From Cunninghamia lanceolata (lineage: Eukaryota > Streptophyta > Pinopsida > Cupressales > Cupressaceae), in NCBI GenBank assembly GCA_027924645.1, contig BSBN01000297.1, positions 3,100,001 to 3,164,000 of the forward strand: 64,000 nucleotides of DNA, read 5' to 3'. Position 1 is the first letter of the stretch. Each line of letters begins with the position of its first letter. Below, one piece after another: positions 11,344-22,194 of this stretch. The notes under the pieces were generated by a model that was not told the DNA's origin, searched no databases, and saw only the letters and a list, made by a program, of their open reading frames with translations. The position numbers and the translations under genes are program-made.

Positions 11344-11852
11344 ATGGCTACTCCAAATGTTGTTAAGATCACTGATAGGTCATGCCCTAAGTTCAAGAAA
11401 CATCCTTACAAATCCCTAGAAGTTGATCCCCTAGGTGCATTCTCTAGCATTCTACATGGGGTTATGCACATAGAAGATGTTAGGGTATACATTCACGTCA
11501 ACATTGAGGAATTTGGGGAATCCAAGATGATGGATATCTATCACAAGCAATTAATAGATGAAACATTTGAACTTAAACCCCAATACAAGGCCATTCGGGA
11601 TAAGCATTTTGGACATTGCATCCACTTCCCCTGTTTTACAGAAGATGAATGGATCTGATATGTTCTCAATAGAATACATGATAACTTCATGTGGTTGTTG
11701 AAGACCTTTAAAATAACAAAGGATGCAATTAGGGCAGTAATTGGCTTGCACTCATTTAGTGGGTTGCCTTCTCTCAAATTGGTCAAGAACCAAATTGTAA
11801 GTGAGGCTACTAGATCAAAATTTGACAAAAGAGCAATGACAATAGAGGATAT
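11344..11852 (+). pseudogene. Unrecognised ORF in a pol-less Sirevirus, cut by a 5S-like array
   Basis: I do not recognise the domain. The frame begins MATPNVVKITDRSCPKFKKH in good context (AAGATGGCT). It is preceded by an A/G-rich leader (11090-11343) that looks like an mRNA 5' end. It reads for 105 codons to a TGA at 11656-11658, then on in the same frame to about 11852 (ITKDAIRAVIGLHSFSGLPS), where the 5S-like array starts. Its position downstream of gag in a Sirevirus is that of the extra 3' ORF of this lineage, but no signal peptide or membrane segment is seen. It could also be a captured host sequence. Confidence 0.5.
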
Positions 11853-11880
11853 CACGCTAAGTGGGCTTAATCTTGGGGGA

Positions 11881-11959
11881 AACTCCATGGTTAAGCGCAC
11901 TTGAGTCAGAGTAGTACTGGGATGGGTGACCTCCCAGGAAGTCTCGATGCTTCACCCCT
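11881..11959 (+). pseudogene. 5S rRNA-like segment, unit 1
   Basis: AACTCCATGGTTAAGCGCAC continues through GTACTGGGATGGGTGACC to CACCCC, collinear with plant 5S rRNA from about position 43 to the 3' end. The A-box and C-box parts of the internal Pol III promoter are recognisable. The 5' third of the gene is missing or unrecognisable, so a functional 5S RNA is unlikely. Confidence 0.75.
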
Positions 11960-12229
11960 GTGTGCATCACCTAGATGCAATGAGTGCTAAGTGGACCATT
12001 CATTAACATGAGAGATGGGTTCATGTGAACCACTACTCATGAAATATGGGTCATGTGTTTGGCTCAAATACTGCACAGTTAAATCATAATTTGACATGGT
12101 GCAAAAAATACCTCCTACTTATCAATTGATGAGCTAAAGGGGCTCTTTAATGAATGGTTCATAAGGCACAACACTTGCTGAAGGTTTTGCAAATGGGGTA
12201 GCAAGCTAAGTGGGCTTGATCTTGGGGGA

Positions 12230-12308
12230 AACTCTATGGTTAAGTGCACTTGAGTCGGAGTAGTACTGGGATGGGTGACCTCCCGGGAAGTCCCGATGCT
12301 TCACCCCT
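12230..12308 (+). pseudogene. 5S rRNA-like segment, unit 2
   Basis: Same arrangement as unit 1. Differences include CTCTATGG for CTCCATGG and TTAAGTGCAC for TTAAGCGCAC, a change inside the A box. It ends GATGCTTCACCCC. Confidence 0.7.
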
Positions 12309-12577
12309 GTGTGCATCACCTAGATGCAATGAGTGCTAAGTGGACCATTCATTAACATGAGAGATGGGTTCATGTGAACCACTACTCATAAAATATGGGT
12401 CATGTGTTTGACTCAAATACTACGTAGTTAAATCATAATTTGACATGTTGTGAAAAATACCTCCTACTTATCAATTGATGAGCTAAAGGGGCTCTCTAAT
12501 GAATGGTTCATAAGGCACAACACTTGTGGAGGTTTTGCAAATGGGGTAGGAAGCTAAGTGGGCTTGATCTTGGGGGA

Positions 12578-12655
12578 AACTCCATGGTTAAGCGCGCTTG
12601 AGTCAGAGTAGTACTGGGATGGGTGACCTCCTGGGAAGTCTCGATGCTTCACCCA
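12578..12655 (+). pseudogene. 5S rRNA-like segment, unit 3
   Basis: Keeps the canonical TTAAGCGCGCTTG of plant 5S rRNA, so it is the least changed A box of the four. Its 3' end is CACCCACATCA: the CCTGTGTG after CACC in the other units is deleted. Confidence 0.7.
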
Positions 12656-12920
12656 CATCAGCTAGATGCAATGAGTGCTAAGTGGATGATTCATTAACAT
12701 GAGAGATGGGTTCATGTGAACCACTACTCATGAAATATGGGTCATGTGTTTGACTCAAATACTACGCAGTTAAATCATAATTTGACATGCTGCAAAAAAT
12801 ACCTCCTACTTATCAATTGATGAGCTAAAGGGGCTCTTTAATGAATGGTTCATAAGGCACAACACTTTCTGAAGGTTTTACAAATGGGGTAGCAAGCTAA
12901 GTGGGCTTGATATTGGGGGA

Positions 12921-12999
12921 AACTCCATGGTTAGGCACACTTGAGTTAGAGTAGTACTGGGATGGGTGACCTCCCGGGAAGTCCCGATGCTTCACCCCT
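12921..12999 (+). pseudogene. 5S rRNA-like segment, unit 4
   Basis: The A box reads GTTAGGCACACTTGAG (AAG changed to AGG), while the C-box region GGGATGGGTGACCTCCCGGG is perfect. It is the last unit; the array ends about 190 bp downstream, after ACCTCCTACTTATCA. Confidence 0.7.
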
Positions 13000-13189
13000 A
13001 TGTGCATCACCTAGATGCAATGAGTGCTAAGTGGACCATTCATTAACATGAGAGATGGGTTCATGTGAACCACTACTCATGAAATATGGGTCATGTGTTT
13101 GACTCAAATACTACACAGTTAAACCCTGAAATAAAATATCATAATTTGATATGCTGCGAAAAATACCTCCTACTTATCAGCTAAGTTTA

Positions 13190-13869
13190 TATTTTAGAAT
13201 TTAATAATTATCAAATAGTATATTCATAATTTAGTTTTATCATTAGAAATGATCATTAGATGAAATTATTGAGCATCTCTTCTATTGAAAGTTAATGGAA
13301 TTTATTATGAGTTGATCTTTGTACATTCCTTTATACAACACAGAGTTCTTTAGTATTGTTTAAAAATTAAGAAATTTTGAAGTTGTAAAAAAGTAACATA
13401 TTCAAATCATATATAGTTGTACATCTTCAAACATGTCCCTAAATAATCATACACAAAGAATTATCCAAACAACAATACCTATCACATTGAATAATACCAA
13501 TTTAAGCAACATAGTCCCACATCTAAATTACTAAATTGCAAGAAAACAGGTAAAAGAATAATAGATCAAAACATCAAAGAAATCTCAGTCAGAATATTAC
13601 ACTAGAACGATAAAGAGGGGAGTGAGTATTGTTATCTTCAACAAATTATAATCACCTAGGGTAGTTTTTCATGTAATATAATGGAATTTAATTTCTAGTT
13701 GATGTTTGAATAGATTGAGCTCCAATTAATTCAATTTTGAAAGGCAAAAAATTTACATAGAGACTCTGGTTTTGAAGCACTGCACATCTTTATTAGTAAT
13801 ACAAAGATTTAAGGCAAATTTTATTACCAATTTATACATACAACAAATAAGATGCTTAATAATCCCAAT
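13190..13869. other. Intergenic, no feature recognised
   Basis: A/T-rich sequence between the 5S-like array and the LRR fragment. I see no coding homology, terminal repeats or tandem structure. Confidence 0.5.
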
Positions 13870-14503
13870 GCCATAGACCTCGAGTCACATTTGGTTCCTA
13901 GGTTCATTGGCTTTCTTTCTAGTCTAACTGATTGGTTCACCAGAAAAGGATTTCCTTGATAAATCCTGAAACACAAAAATTATGTTAATGCTCAGAAATG
14001 GCAAATATAAGTTAAATGGGCCTATAAATGCTGAAACAACTTAGAATAGACAAGAGAAAAATGAAAGCCTAAAAAATTTAGGCGATTCAATTACACAAGA
14101 TTTAGTTTGGTATTATTGGATAGGTCGTTGGGTACTTGTCCACTAAGATCATTGAATTGCAGAAACCTACCATATAAAAGAACTCTTCTTAAACCCATTT
14201 TCACCTCAACATTTCATCATCATAATTCTAAGAGAAATGTATGGGTAAATTAATAATCTTACAGTTCAGATAGATTTTTAAGTTACACCAAAGAATTGGG
14301 TATCTCTCCACTGAATTTGTTGCTTTCCAGATGCCTTCCATGTATAGAGTTCCATGGATCAAAAAGCTAATTTAAAGTTGGCTATGGTCAATAACATACA
14401 TTCTACCCTAAATAAAAGCTTCAAGCACTTACAATGTTCAAACAATAACTTCAAAGAACTCAAATCTGGAATTGGGCCAAACAAATTGTTGTTGTCAAGC
14501 CAT
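13870..14503 (-). pseudogene. Leucine-rich-repeat receptor-like gene fragment in modular 72-nt exons
   Basis: Four minus-strand exons can be read. Exon 1 (14433-14503, 71 nt) has LDNNNLFGPIPDLSSLKLL, preceded by AG and followed by GTAAGT. Exon 2 (14263-14334, 72 nt) has HLESNKFSGEIPNSL, with AG and GTAAGA borders. Exon 3 (14095-14166, 72 nt) has FLQFNDLSGQVPNDLSNNTK, with AG and GTAATT. Exon 4 (from 13965 down to about 13870) has YQGNPFLVNQ, like the segment after the last repeat of LRR receptor kinases. All share one phase (split after base 1 of a codon). One-repeat-per-exon structure is known for plant LRR receptor kinases. Exon 2 has a TAA, exon 1 is one base short, and no kinase or signal peptide is found, so this is a fragment or pseudogene. 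Confidence 0.75.
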
Positions 14504-16384
14504 CTACCAGTCAAGAGGTTAAAAAACAAAAAAAATATTAATGAAATTGCTGTCAAGATAGCTTACATGTGAGATAAGCAAGGCCTCTGTCACCATTATA
14601 AGATTCTCAATGGCAATAATTTTGGTGCTTTTCTCTAACTATGATTTAACCCTAACACTAATCTGAATTATAGCTCTTTAAAGGCACTTCTTGGAATTGG
14701 CTCTGTGGTTGCAAATGTATTTTAACTTCTACCACAAAAGCCTGCCTGACCCAACCTACTATAGGAAGGATACGACTCAATTGCCTAACCAGGAGGAGAC
14801 ATTCATTGGACTAGTCTTAGTGTCACCAGATGTAGGAGACAACTATACCCAGCAGCAACAGGTGCGAAGATACACAGGGAAGGCTATACTTTATTAGCCA
14901 AAAATCTTGACCAACTAAAAATTCTGAAAATAATTTTTCTGTACAGTTGTTGAGCAATCTTATTATTCATACTTACATGAACAAACACATCCTTTAGCCC
15001 TGTAACAAGATAAATTTGAGAAAAGAATTAACTTGATCCAGATATCCTACAAGGTTCCTTCAAATATACATCAACCAAACTCTAGATGTAACAAGAGAAT
15101 GAAATTACCTACAACAAGACTTAGCAATTTCAATAGGCAGTTGCAACATGTTACTTCCTATCCTTTTGTCTATGTGCAAACTAATATTATGCACAAAAGA
15201 GGCCGCAACAACCATAGTTGTATGCTATAACCACTTACAAATAGTAAATACTTCACCAGAGCTTGCAAAACAACATAAACCTAATTAAAACCCTAGCCAC
15301 ATAAAACCCCAACACAAACCCCTACCACAAAACTGTAACTAAAAAAACAAAATTGGTTGTAAGTTACCCAGAACGCTCATTGCCATTGCCGAAAAATTAT
15401 AAACATTAATTCATAACAATTAATTTCAAGCACAGTATCAGCTCATACATAAATAAATGAAATTGATGACGCCCTAACCCCCTAAACGTAAAAGACCTTC
15501 AGGATCAACTTCACAATTGTCCCTTCAATTAAAGAACCTTGCAAGGTAGGTACCCTGTTGAGCTGCAACCTGCAAACACAAGAGAAAGGGAAAGTAAATA
15601 GAATATTAAGGAAAATAAAGAGAGAAGGAATTTTCAAATTAAAGGAAGAAAAAGATAGAAACACTTGCATTGGAGCAAAAGATTAAGTATAAAACTCGAG
15701 ACACTGACACCTAGTTCAAATCGACCGCCATTTACCTAGTGTCAGTTCTCCATTATTTGTTGCCAACTTCACATATCCGTTCGTTGAGCCCCTGATCCTC
15801 AAATACAAAGAAATGCAGAGATAAATCAGTCTATTGGGTATCACCCTGGTTGTCTCAGGATTTGATTTGGGAACCATTTTCAAGCATATTGGATACACAG
15901 TCAAAGCTAGGCACCATGGCTGCCTTGTCTCAGATCTTTGCCATTGCTTCTTTCTATACTCCTTCTTTCCCCTCTTGAAACAATCAAAAGACGGGATTCA
16001 AAAGGCCAATGAATTCAATAGGTGTGCATTCCTCTGTGAAGTGCAAAATTAGTCACAATCCCTTGTAGAGAATGCAAAGGGGGCTCTTTTCTTTTTCCTT
16101 TCTCATTCTCTTTCTCCTGCTACTCCTTGTAATAGGTGGTCCTTCTCTTTCTATACTACCAACTCCCGCCTCCCCTAAATCTGGTGGAAGCCTTTTGCCT
16201 GCAACAAAACTTCAAGAAACTCAATCCCTTCCCAAACCCTAACTACCCATGAATCATCCAAGTCTTCCCATATTCAATAGTTCAAATTATTTTAAATAGT
16301 TTATCTCATCACAGTTTAGTACACATCAATTTAAATAGGGGAAATAAAAGTGTACACACCTCTACTCCAGCTTATAATGCCTCT
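14504..16384. other. Intergenic, weakly coding-like islands, no gene called
   Basis: A fragment of the 7.5-kb repeat (AACTATGATTTAACCCTAA) lies at 14637-14655. The 68-codon plus-strand frame at 14691-14897 has no recognised homology. Minus-strand pieces near 15560-15480 (after AG: LQLNRVPTLQGSL) and 15850-15735 (NGYVKLATNNGELTLG, then GTAAAT) look exon-like but cannot be assigned; they might be further exons of the LRR gene or of another gene. A C/T-rich run is at 16090-16175. Confidence 0.4.
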
Positions 16385-16443
16385 CGGCATAATTAATATA
16401 ATATTCATATTAATGTGATTATTTAATTTTGATTCATTGTATA
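16385..16443. repeat. AT-rich tandem repeat, left of the giant LTR element (target)
   Basis: TAATATTCATATTAATGTG and ATTCATTGTATA match the unit seen at 34627-34672. The giant LTR element inserted within one unit: joining 16443 to 34398 restores the ATTCATTGTATATATT seen intact at 34661-34676. Confidence 0.75.
16439..16443. other. Target-site duplication, left copy (GTATA)
   Basis: GTATA precedes the left LTR; ATATA (34393-34397) follows the right LTR. There is one mismatch. The undisturbed repeat unit at 34661-34676 supports GTATA as the original. Confidence 0.7.
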
Positions 16444-17316
16444 TGTTAGGTCTAAAAAATGTAGGTTATAAACTTGAAGAGGTTGCCAAGCTCTCTTAAT
16501 GCTTTTGGCTAATGAAATAGGGTTAATATGATTGGAAACCCCCTTCTCTTTAGGTTCTGCCAGACCTAGGCGGGTGTACTTTGATAGATAACACAAATTT
16601 ATTACCTTAGTGATCTTCTCACAGTGGCATATGGATGTGAAATAGATGTAAGGTTGAAAGTTATTCCTACTGTTAGGTTTTGAAGTGTGAAAGGTTGTTA
16701 AAAAGTGATTATGACCAATACCTAAAATTGTTGAGTTAATGGGGTCAAGATTTGTATGATTTGCATATTTATCTACTTGGCTTAACTTTCATTACCTGAC
16801 ACCTTTTGAATGTTTACACTTTGTGTAAATGTGCAAGACTGTTGGTTATTATATTCTTCTTTAAAATCCCATTGATATTCCTCCAAGTTATTGTGGTTGT
16901 TTGAAAGGATTTTAATTCTATTTTAAAGAAAACCAACTAAGATGATTTAATTAAAGGATTTTAACTCAAGACAGAGACCAATAAATGTAAATCACTTAGA
17001 AGAACTTAAATCAGCTTCTTATAGAAACCAATCAAGGTTACCACACAGAGACAACAAATGTGCCTTGATAAATCTAAATAATTTAAATAACTGGTAAAGA
17101 CCAATATGGAGACAGTCAAATAACTCATAATATTGAATATCAACAAAGTAGTAGAACACCACAGATATATCCATTGATTTAAACCATCTTTCCCATTAAA
17201 TTATTAAAAATCTCATAGAGATTTTGTATCTTGTTCTTCAAAAATGACTGAATAATAATATTGTATATAATAATTGTTCTACAATTGATCTATCTCTAAA
17301 CTAGGCCTTGGTTTCC

Positions 17317-17326
17317 CTTATATAAA
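17317..17326 (-). promoter_or_regulatory. TATA box of the giant LTR (3' copy)
   Basis: Minus strand TTTATATAAG followed by GGAAACC, matching the equivalent site in the other LTR (29708-29718). It lies about 310 bp downstream of the LTR ORF stop and about 0.87 kb before the LTR end. Confidence 0.65.
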
Positions 17327-17630
17327 TGAGAAGCAAACAAGCTTTAGGCTAAAACAACATGACTATTCCTGAATTGCACCTTTTCACATAATTAACATTT
17401 ATGAAACATAATTAAGAAATACATAATATGGGCATAAGCATCGATCAAGATCTGAATATGTTAATCATTGTCTAGAGCACCCATGACCACTGGCCTAGCA
17501 AGGTCCTCTCCAATGTTGCAATATCTGATGAATATGCTTTGCCCGTCATTATTGCTAATGCAATATATCCCTTTTGACTCCTACATCACAAAATATTGAC
17601 AAAATTCCATTTTCATCTCATCTGACCCCT

Positions 17631-20600
17631 TCATGTTGCTCTGGCAATGAACAAATTTATCTTGGAGATATGATCACTGTACTCTTAAGTGGCATAAGTA
17701 TCTGTGGAGATTATATCATCCATGACAGATTCCAAAGTGAAGATCTTGTCTAAACATATATGTGTGTTTTCTATCACTCTGTCTTCATCATTGATCTTCT
17801 CAAGAACTACTGGTAACAACTAGGCTAATTCATTTTTCCAAATACCTTGTTCTTGTAAATTGCCTTCGGTATCAAAGAAACTAGAGAATGCCATATCCAG
17901 ATGTTGATCAAAATCACCAAGGTCCTTTGCTAACAAAGTGTTGAACTTTTCATGTTCACTGATTAGTTCATCATATTCTTTAAACACCTATTTATCAACA
18001 CTTGTTTTGGCTTTTAGCTCCTCCTTCTCCAGCATCCTGAGGTGCAATCTTTTATGCTCTTGGTAGGCACTATGTGTTCTTTTGTGCAATTCCCATATCT
18101 TATCACTATTTCCCATCATTTTCTCAAATCTTTTCTTAATTAGTTTAGAAGCTATTTTTTATTAAGAAGCTTTCATCTTAGTTTCCAATTGGTCATTCTT
18201 CTTTTAGAATTTTTCTACTTTGACCTTCCAATAATTGGCATTAGCTTTGGCCTCTATTACTCTTTTGTCAACTTCTAAATAAGGTGATTAGTTTCTTAAT
18301 GATGATGGCAACCTATCTTTATAAGTGGCAACCTCTTGCCTCAATTTTGCATTCTCTGCCACGTATGCATTGTTTTTTTCTCACCAATTGCTCAATTTGA
18401 GCCTTTGTAAATTTAGCAACATTCACATTTAAATCTGCAGTCTCAGTAGGATCTATGTCCTCAACTCACTGTATCAAAAGATGACCAAATGCTTCATTTG
18501 GATTATCAATTATTTGAGGTCTCTTATTTGGGGGGTATAGTGCCCACATTAGTAATGTTGCCTTATTAGGATCATATCCTGACCCACTTTTAATCTTATC
18601 CAATGCCTCAATACTCAATTGTACCTTTTTGTCTTAATTTCTCCTAAAGCTATCAAAAACAATGGTAGAGGTCATATCCCATCCGGAGACTAACATCACC
18701 TCTGCTTCTTCAAGCAGTGTTCTCCCCTTTCCAGGAGTCATGGTTTCTATTGCTTTTCCAATTTCTATCTGGAGCTCTTTTAATGCCTCAGCTTGTACTT
18801 CAGGAGTATATCTTTCATTTTTTCTCTAGCATGTTTGCCTTTGTACTCATACAAGAAGGCTTTGAATTCAGGGGTTTTGATAAAATCATCATCCGAAACA
18901 ATATTCTTACTTACCATATGTCTTATATCTTCTGATAACTCATCAGGGGCTTCCATTTTGACCATTTCTCGATCCACGGGAGGTTCATATTCTTCAATTA
19001 TAGGCTCAAAGCTCTACACATCTTCATCTTCTATATCAAATTCTTCATCCTCTTCATCATTGGTATCAAGAGAGAAACTGATGTCTAGTGTAGGTTGAGG
19101 GGAAATACGGCCCAAGCGTACCTCACACTCAGCTTGTGTCTCCCTGACATTTTTCCCTCTTCTCTCAAAAATGTGAGAAGGTACATTCATAGTTAATTCT
19201 GTTGCATGTGAAACTAACATGTCCAACCTTTCAATAGGGTCATCAACATTCAGAAAGGCTCCTGTATAAGTGGGGTTTTTGGCTGCCCTCCTAGCCTTAG
19301 CCAACATTATTTTATGTTACAATTTTCTTCTTTCGATTGCAATGTTCTCATTAACATTTATGATTAAGTCATCATCAACAAATAGCACATGGTGATATCT
19401 TTTTAATTTTTTATTTACTTTGACACTATTTCTGAAGTGTTCAGGATCAAAGTTTTCTCTTGCATTTCCTGATGGCAATATGAAATGTTCTAATTTTTTT
19501 ATCAATTAATTGATATCCTTTCTCAGCAAGAACTATAAAATCTCCACAAAATGCAGAGTACTAGGCATTAATGACTATTTATTATGACTTTTAATATGCA
19601 TAAAGTCAGACTAAGCTAATTGCCTTAGAATCTCTAAATAGGTAACCCTATCTGGATAGGTTTTTGGTAACAAAAATGGTGGTCCTTCATACCCAAATAC
19701 TTTGATCTTGGTGCAGTCATTATATACATACTAGTCACCCCAATTGTGACTAAATTTTCCCCTTTCATTTTTATCGTTTGGCCTCAGAAATTTATGTATT
19801 TCTATTGACAGATTGTAATCACAGGGGTGGCCTAGCAACTTATAAAATAGTTTTACAAAATATTCTTCAAAATAAAGATAATGGGATCTCTCACACCTGC
19901 TATCCCATATAGAAGTCCACATATGTATGGGTTTAATGTCTCCATTTCTATCCAAATCTCTTACTTGCAAGCATTCATCCCACATACACATGTTCTATCC
20001 TTCATACAAGATAAGATGCATGAGAAAAGAGTAATGTTGGAATTTACTACCCGCATTTTTTATAGCAATCAATTCATTATAAAGGTCATTGGCAAGGTAC
20101 TCAACATAGTCCAGATGCCGTGCATCTTGGCTTTGCACATCTGCAGTTAGAACCATTGGTGCAACTTCCATAAATAGAGAAGCTTCCAGACCAAGCAATT
20201 GACATACAAAATAATAGGTATATTTGAAGTATTCCTCAAATAATTCTATAGAATAAGTTGGATCCTCAACTCTTGAAAACACCCTGAGCCTATTTCCTTC
20301 ATCACAGGGCCTATGTAAAGGTAGCCTCCATCTCTTGTATTTATTGCTCAGATTATAATACTCATTCAATAAGTCTCTGATTCTGAATTTCACATCAAAA
20401 CTAGTGTCCAACTGAAATACCATTGATATATAGTCCTTGGTGATAGGGATAAAATCAAACCCATCATTCGATTCAACTAGGCAGGTTTGTGGATTGTATT
20501 TCTTGGCCACCGCTTTCAACAATTCCACATTGACAAACACATTTGGCACTATAAGTTTTCCCAGGTTCAGTCTCCATGGATTGGACACATGTTTATGCCT

Positions 20601-20828
20601 ATGCATTTTCCTATAGTGATATAGAAAAAGATCGTACCCCCTTATTGGGGTCCATATGTCCCCTATGTGTTTGTATATATTCTCTAGTTTTTCAACTTGG
20701 GGGTTCAACTGGGCATTTCTCCTAGATCTCTATCCTGACCCTGGGCATTGTTCTATCAAATCCTAGTTTAAGTGCCTTTCCTCTAGTTTATGCCTTTTTC
20801 CTTTAGGGTTTTCAGTCGTATCCTCCAT
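17631..20828 (-). pseudogene. LTR-resident ORF, copy in the 3' LTR (~1,065 codons, broken)
   Basis: I recognise no domain. The frame starts at an ATG at 20828 (MEDTTENPKGKRHK) and ends at a TGA at 17631. From N to C: a basic, charged head; a conserved middle (YDLFLYHYRKMHRHKHVSN, KYNPQTCLVESNDG, QSQDARHLDYVEY, WDSRCERSHYLYFEEYFVKL); an acidic patch near 19060 (DTNDEEDEEFDIEDEDV); then a lysine/glutamate-rich coiled-coil tail. Stops include those after EERHLN, LILYEG and NWGD. Paired one-base insertions near 19500-19560 shift and then restore the frame. Most of these lesions are absent from the other LTR copy, so an open ORF probably existed when the element was active. In the genomic RNA it would be the 3'-most ORF, after pol. 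Confidence 0.75.
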
Positions 20829-21054
20829 GATATAAATTTATGAAAAGAACCCTACTTCTGTGAATGCAATTTGAATCAGTAAGCTGCGGATTTCAAGATT
20901 AGAATACTTACTTGGATATCTTCTCTGTTTCCTGAATTATGATTTTCGCTACACCCTACCCTTGCTCCTCGTGGTTGCTTTAATTGTTCAATCGTCTCAA
21001 CATTTACCTCAATATACTTGGCTCTATGTATTAATGGTTTTTTCATGGCAGTTA

Positions 21055-21790
21055 TCATGTCATCGAAGGGACATTTAATTTTTTGAATAAGGGTTGTTTG
21101 ATCGCCGCCTAATATGTCTTGTCATTATTCCATCGGGATGATCATCTTCATCGATATGTCTTTGATAATATTTCATGCTTTTATTACCTTCGGGATTTCA
21201 AAATAACCCTAGACGGTGTCATACCGATAACACAATCTCCTCCTGAAATCCCCTCTTATGAAAAGTTTCTTTGATATTCACTTGTCTCTTTGATGTCCCT
21301 TTGCTCATTATGTTGTTTTCTTTTTCGAAGGGACTAGAAATCACCTTTCTTCGTAATTCTAAAGTCATTTTGAAATACCTTCAATGTTCCTCTTTATTCA
21401 TAAGCGCTGTCGGCTTATCGATGGGACTGGAAATTGTGTTATCCTGATACTCTGAAGTCTTTTCAAAATGTTTTATTTAATCTTTGTAAATGTTATCGCT
21501 TTATCTATGAGACACATTTAGGTGTCACGTCAATATTCATTGGTCCCCTCGATATGCTTTTGATGTCTTTAGAATATCAAAGAGACCTTGAAACGACTCA
21601 TTCCGATAATTCTTAATCTCTTCGATCTATCGGTCCCTTTGATTTTTTATGTCTGCTCGATATGCCGCCGAGTTGTATATTTTGGCCCATCTAATCTTTT
21701 AGATTATCGAAGAGACTCCAAAGTGAGTCTCCCGGATATGGTAATTTATCCTCGATATTTTCATATTTGCTTTATCGAAGAGACCCTAAG
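21055..21790. repeat. U3 motif cluster: ATCGAAGAGAC / CTCGATATG repeats (3' LTR)
   Basis: A dozen or so variants of (A/T)TCGAAG(A/G)GAC, TATCGATGGGAC and CTCGATATGC occur at irregular 40-90 bp spacing, for example 21062, 21318, 21548, 21712 and 21773. The same cluster is at 33437-34175 in the other LTR. It lies at the start of U3, where enhancer repeats would be expected. Confidence 0.55.
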
Positions 21791-22194
21791 GGGAACTTAG
21801 TGATATGGAAGTGCTTTTATGATATGATTTTTTTTTCTAGGGCAAAAATGATAAGATATGAACTTATTAGGGTTAGGACTCTAGGTCAAATGGATGTATT
21901 ATTTTGAGTGGGGGAAATTTAAAGTGGTATTTTGGAGATAATACGATGGCGAGAAATGAATTTTTTTATAAAATTTTTGGGGTTAAAAAAATTTGTTCCA
22001 ACAGTGGCTCTGGCTGGGGATGAATGGCCGTGAGGTCATTGCAATAATTCAGAAAATACTCTTTGGGATGCAAACCAATGGTGGTGGGGAGGGTGGGAAA
22101 TGGAAATCTTAATCTACTGTGCATGGAAAAAGAAAGTTTTTAAGAGAAGTAGTATTTCAGGAATTGTCCATGCATTAGCAATTCCTGTACTTCA

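Larger units (their letters stand above)
11853..13185 (+). repeat. Four-unit tandem array carrying 5S-rRNA-like sequence (343-349 bp period)
   Basis: Four copies of one unit are spaced 349, 348 and 343 bp, measured at GATGGGTGACCTCC (11921, 12270, 12618, 12961). Each has a ~79-bp segment close to the 3' two thirds of plant 5S rRNA, then ~265 bp of non-5S sequence containing CATTAACATGAGAGATGGG and ACCTCCTACTTATCA. No normal 5S 5' end (GGGTGCGATCATACC) is present. This could be a tandem of LTRs from a Cassandra-type TRIM, whose LTRs carry 5S sequence, or a degenerate 5S pseudo-array. I found no PBS inside the units. Confidence 0.75.
16444..22003 (-). repeat. 3' LTR of the giant gypsy element (5560 bp)
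   Basis: Aligns end to end with 28834-34392. On the plus strand it starts TGTTAGGTC and ends TTTGTTCCAACA. From its minus-strand start it comprises about 1.2 kb with repeated ATCGAAGAGAC motifs, the long ORF (20828-17631), a TATA box at 17317-17326, and about 0.85 kb of R-U5. The ORF therefore lies in U3. Confidence 0.92.

Noticed and set aside
11881..12999. Functional 5S rRNA genes
   Set aside because: All four units lack a recognisable 5' third of 5S rRNA and carry changes in the A box or 3' end; I therefore list them as 5S-like pseudogenes.
14691..14897. 68-codon plus-strand ORF
   Set aside because: No recognised homology, flanked by repeat-derived DNA, length compatible with chance.
17631..20828. 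LTR ORF as an ordinary host gene duplicated on both sides of a retrotransposon
   Set aside because: The repeated blocks have LTR ends, matching TATA boxes, a PBS next to one of them and a target duplication outside; they are LTRs.
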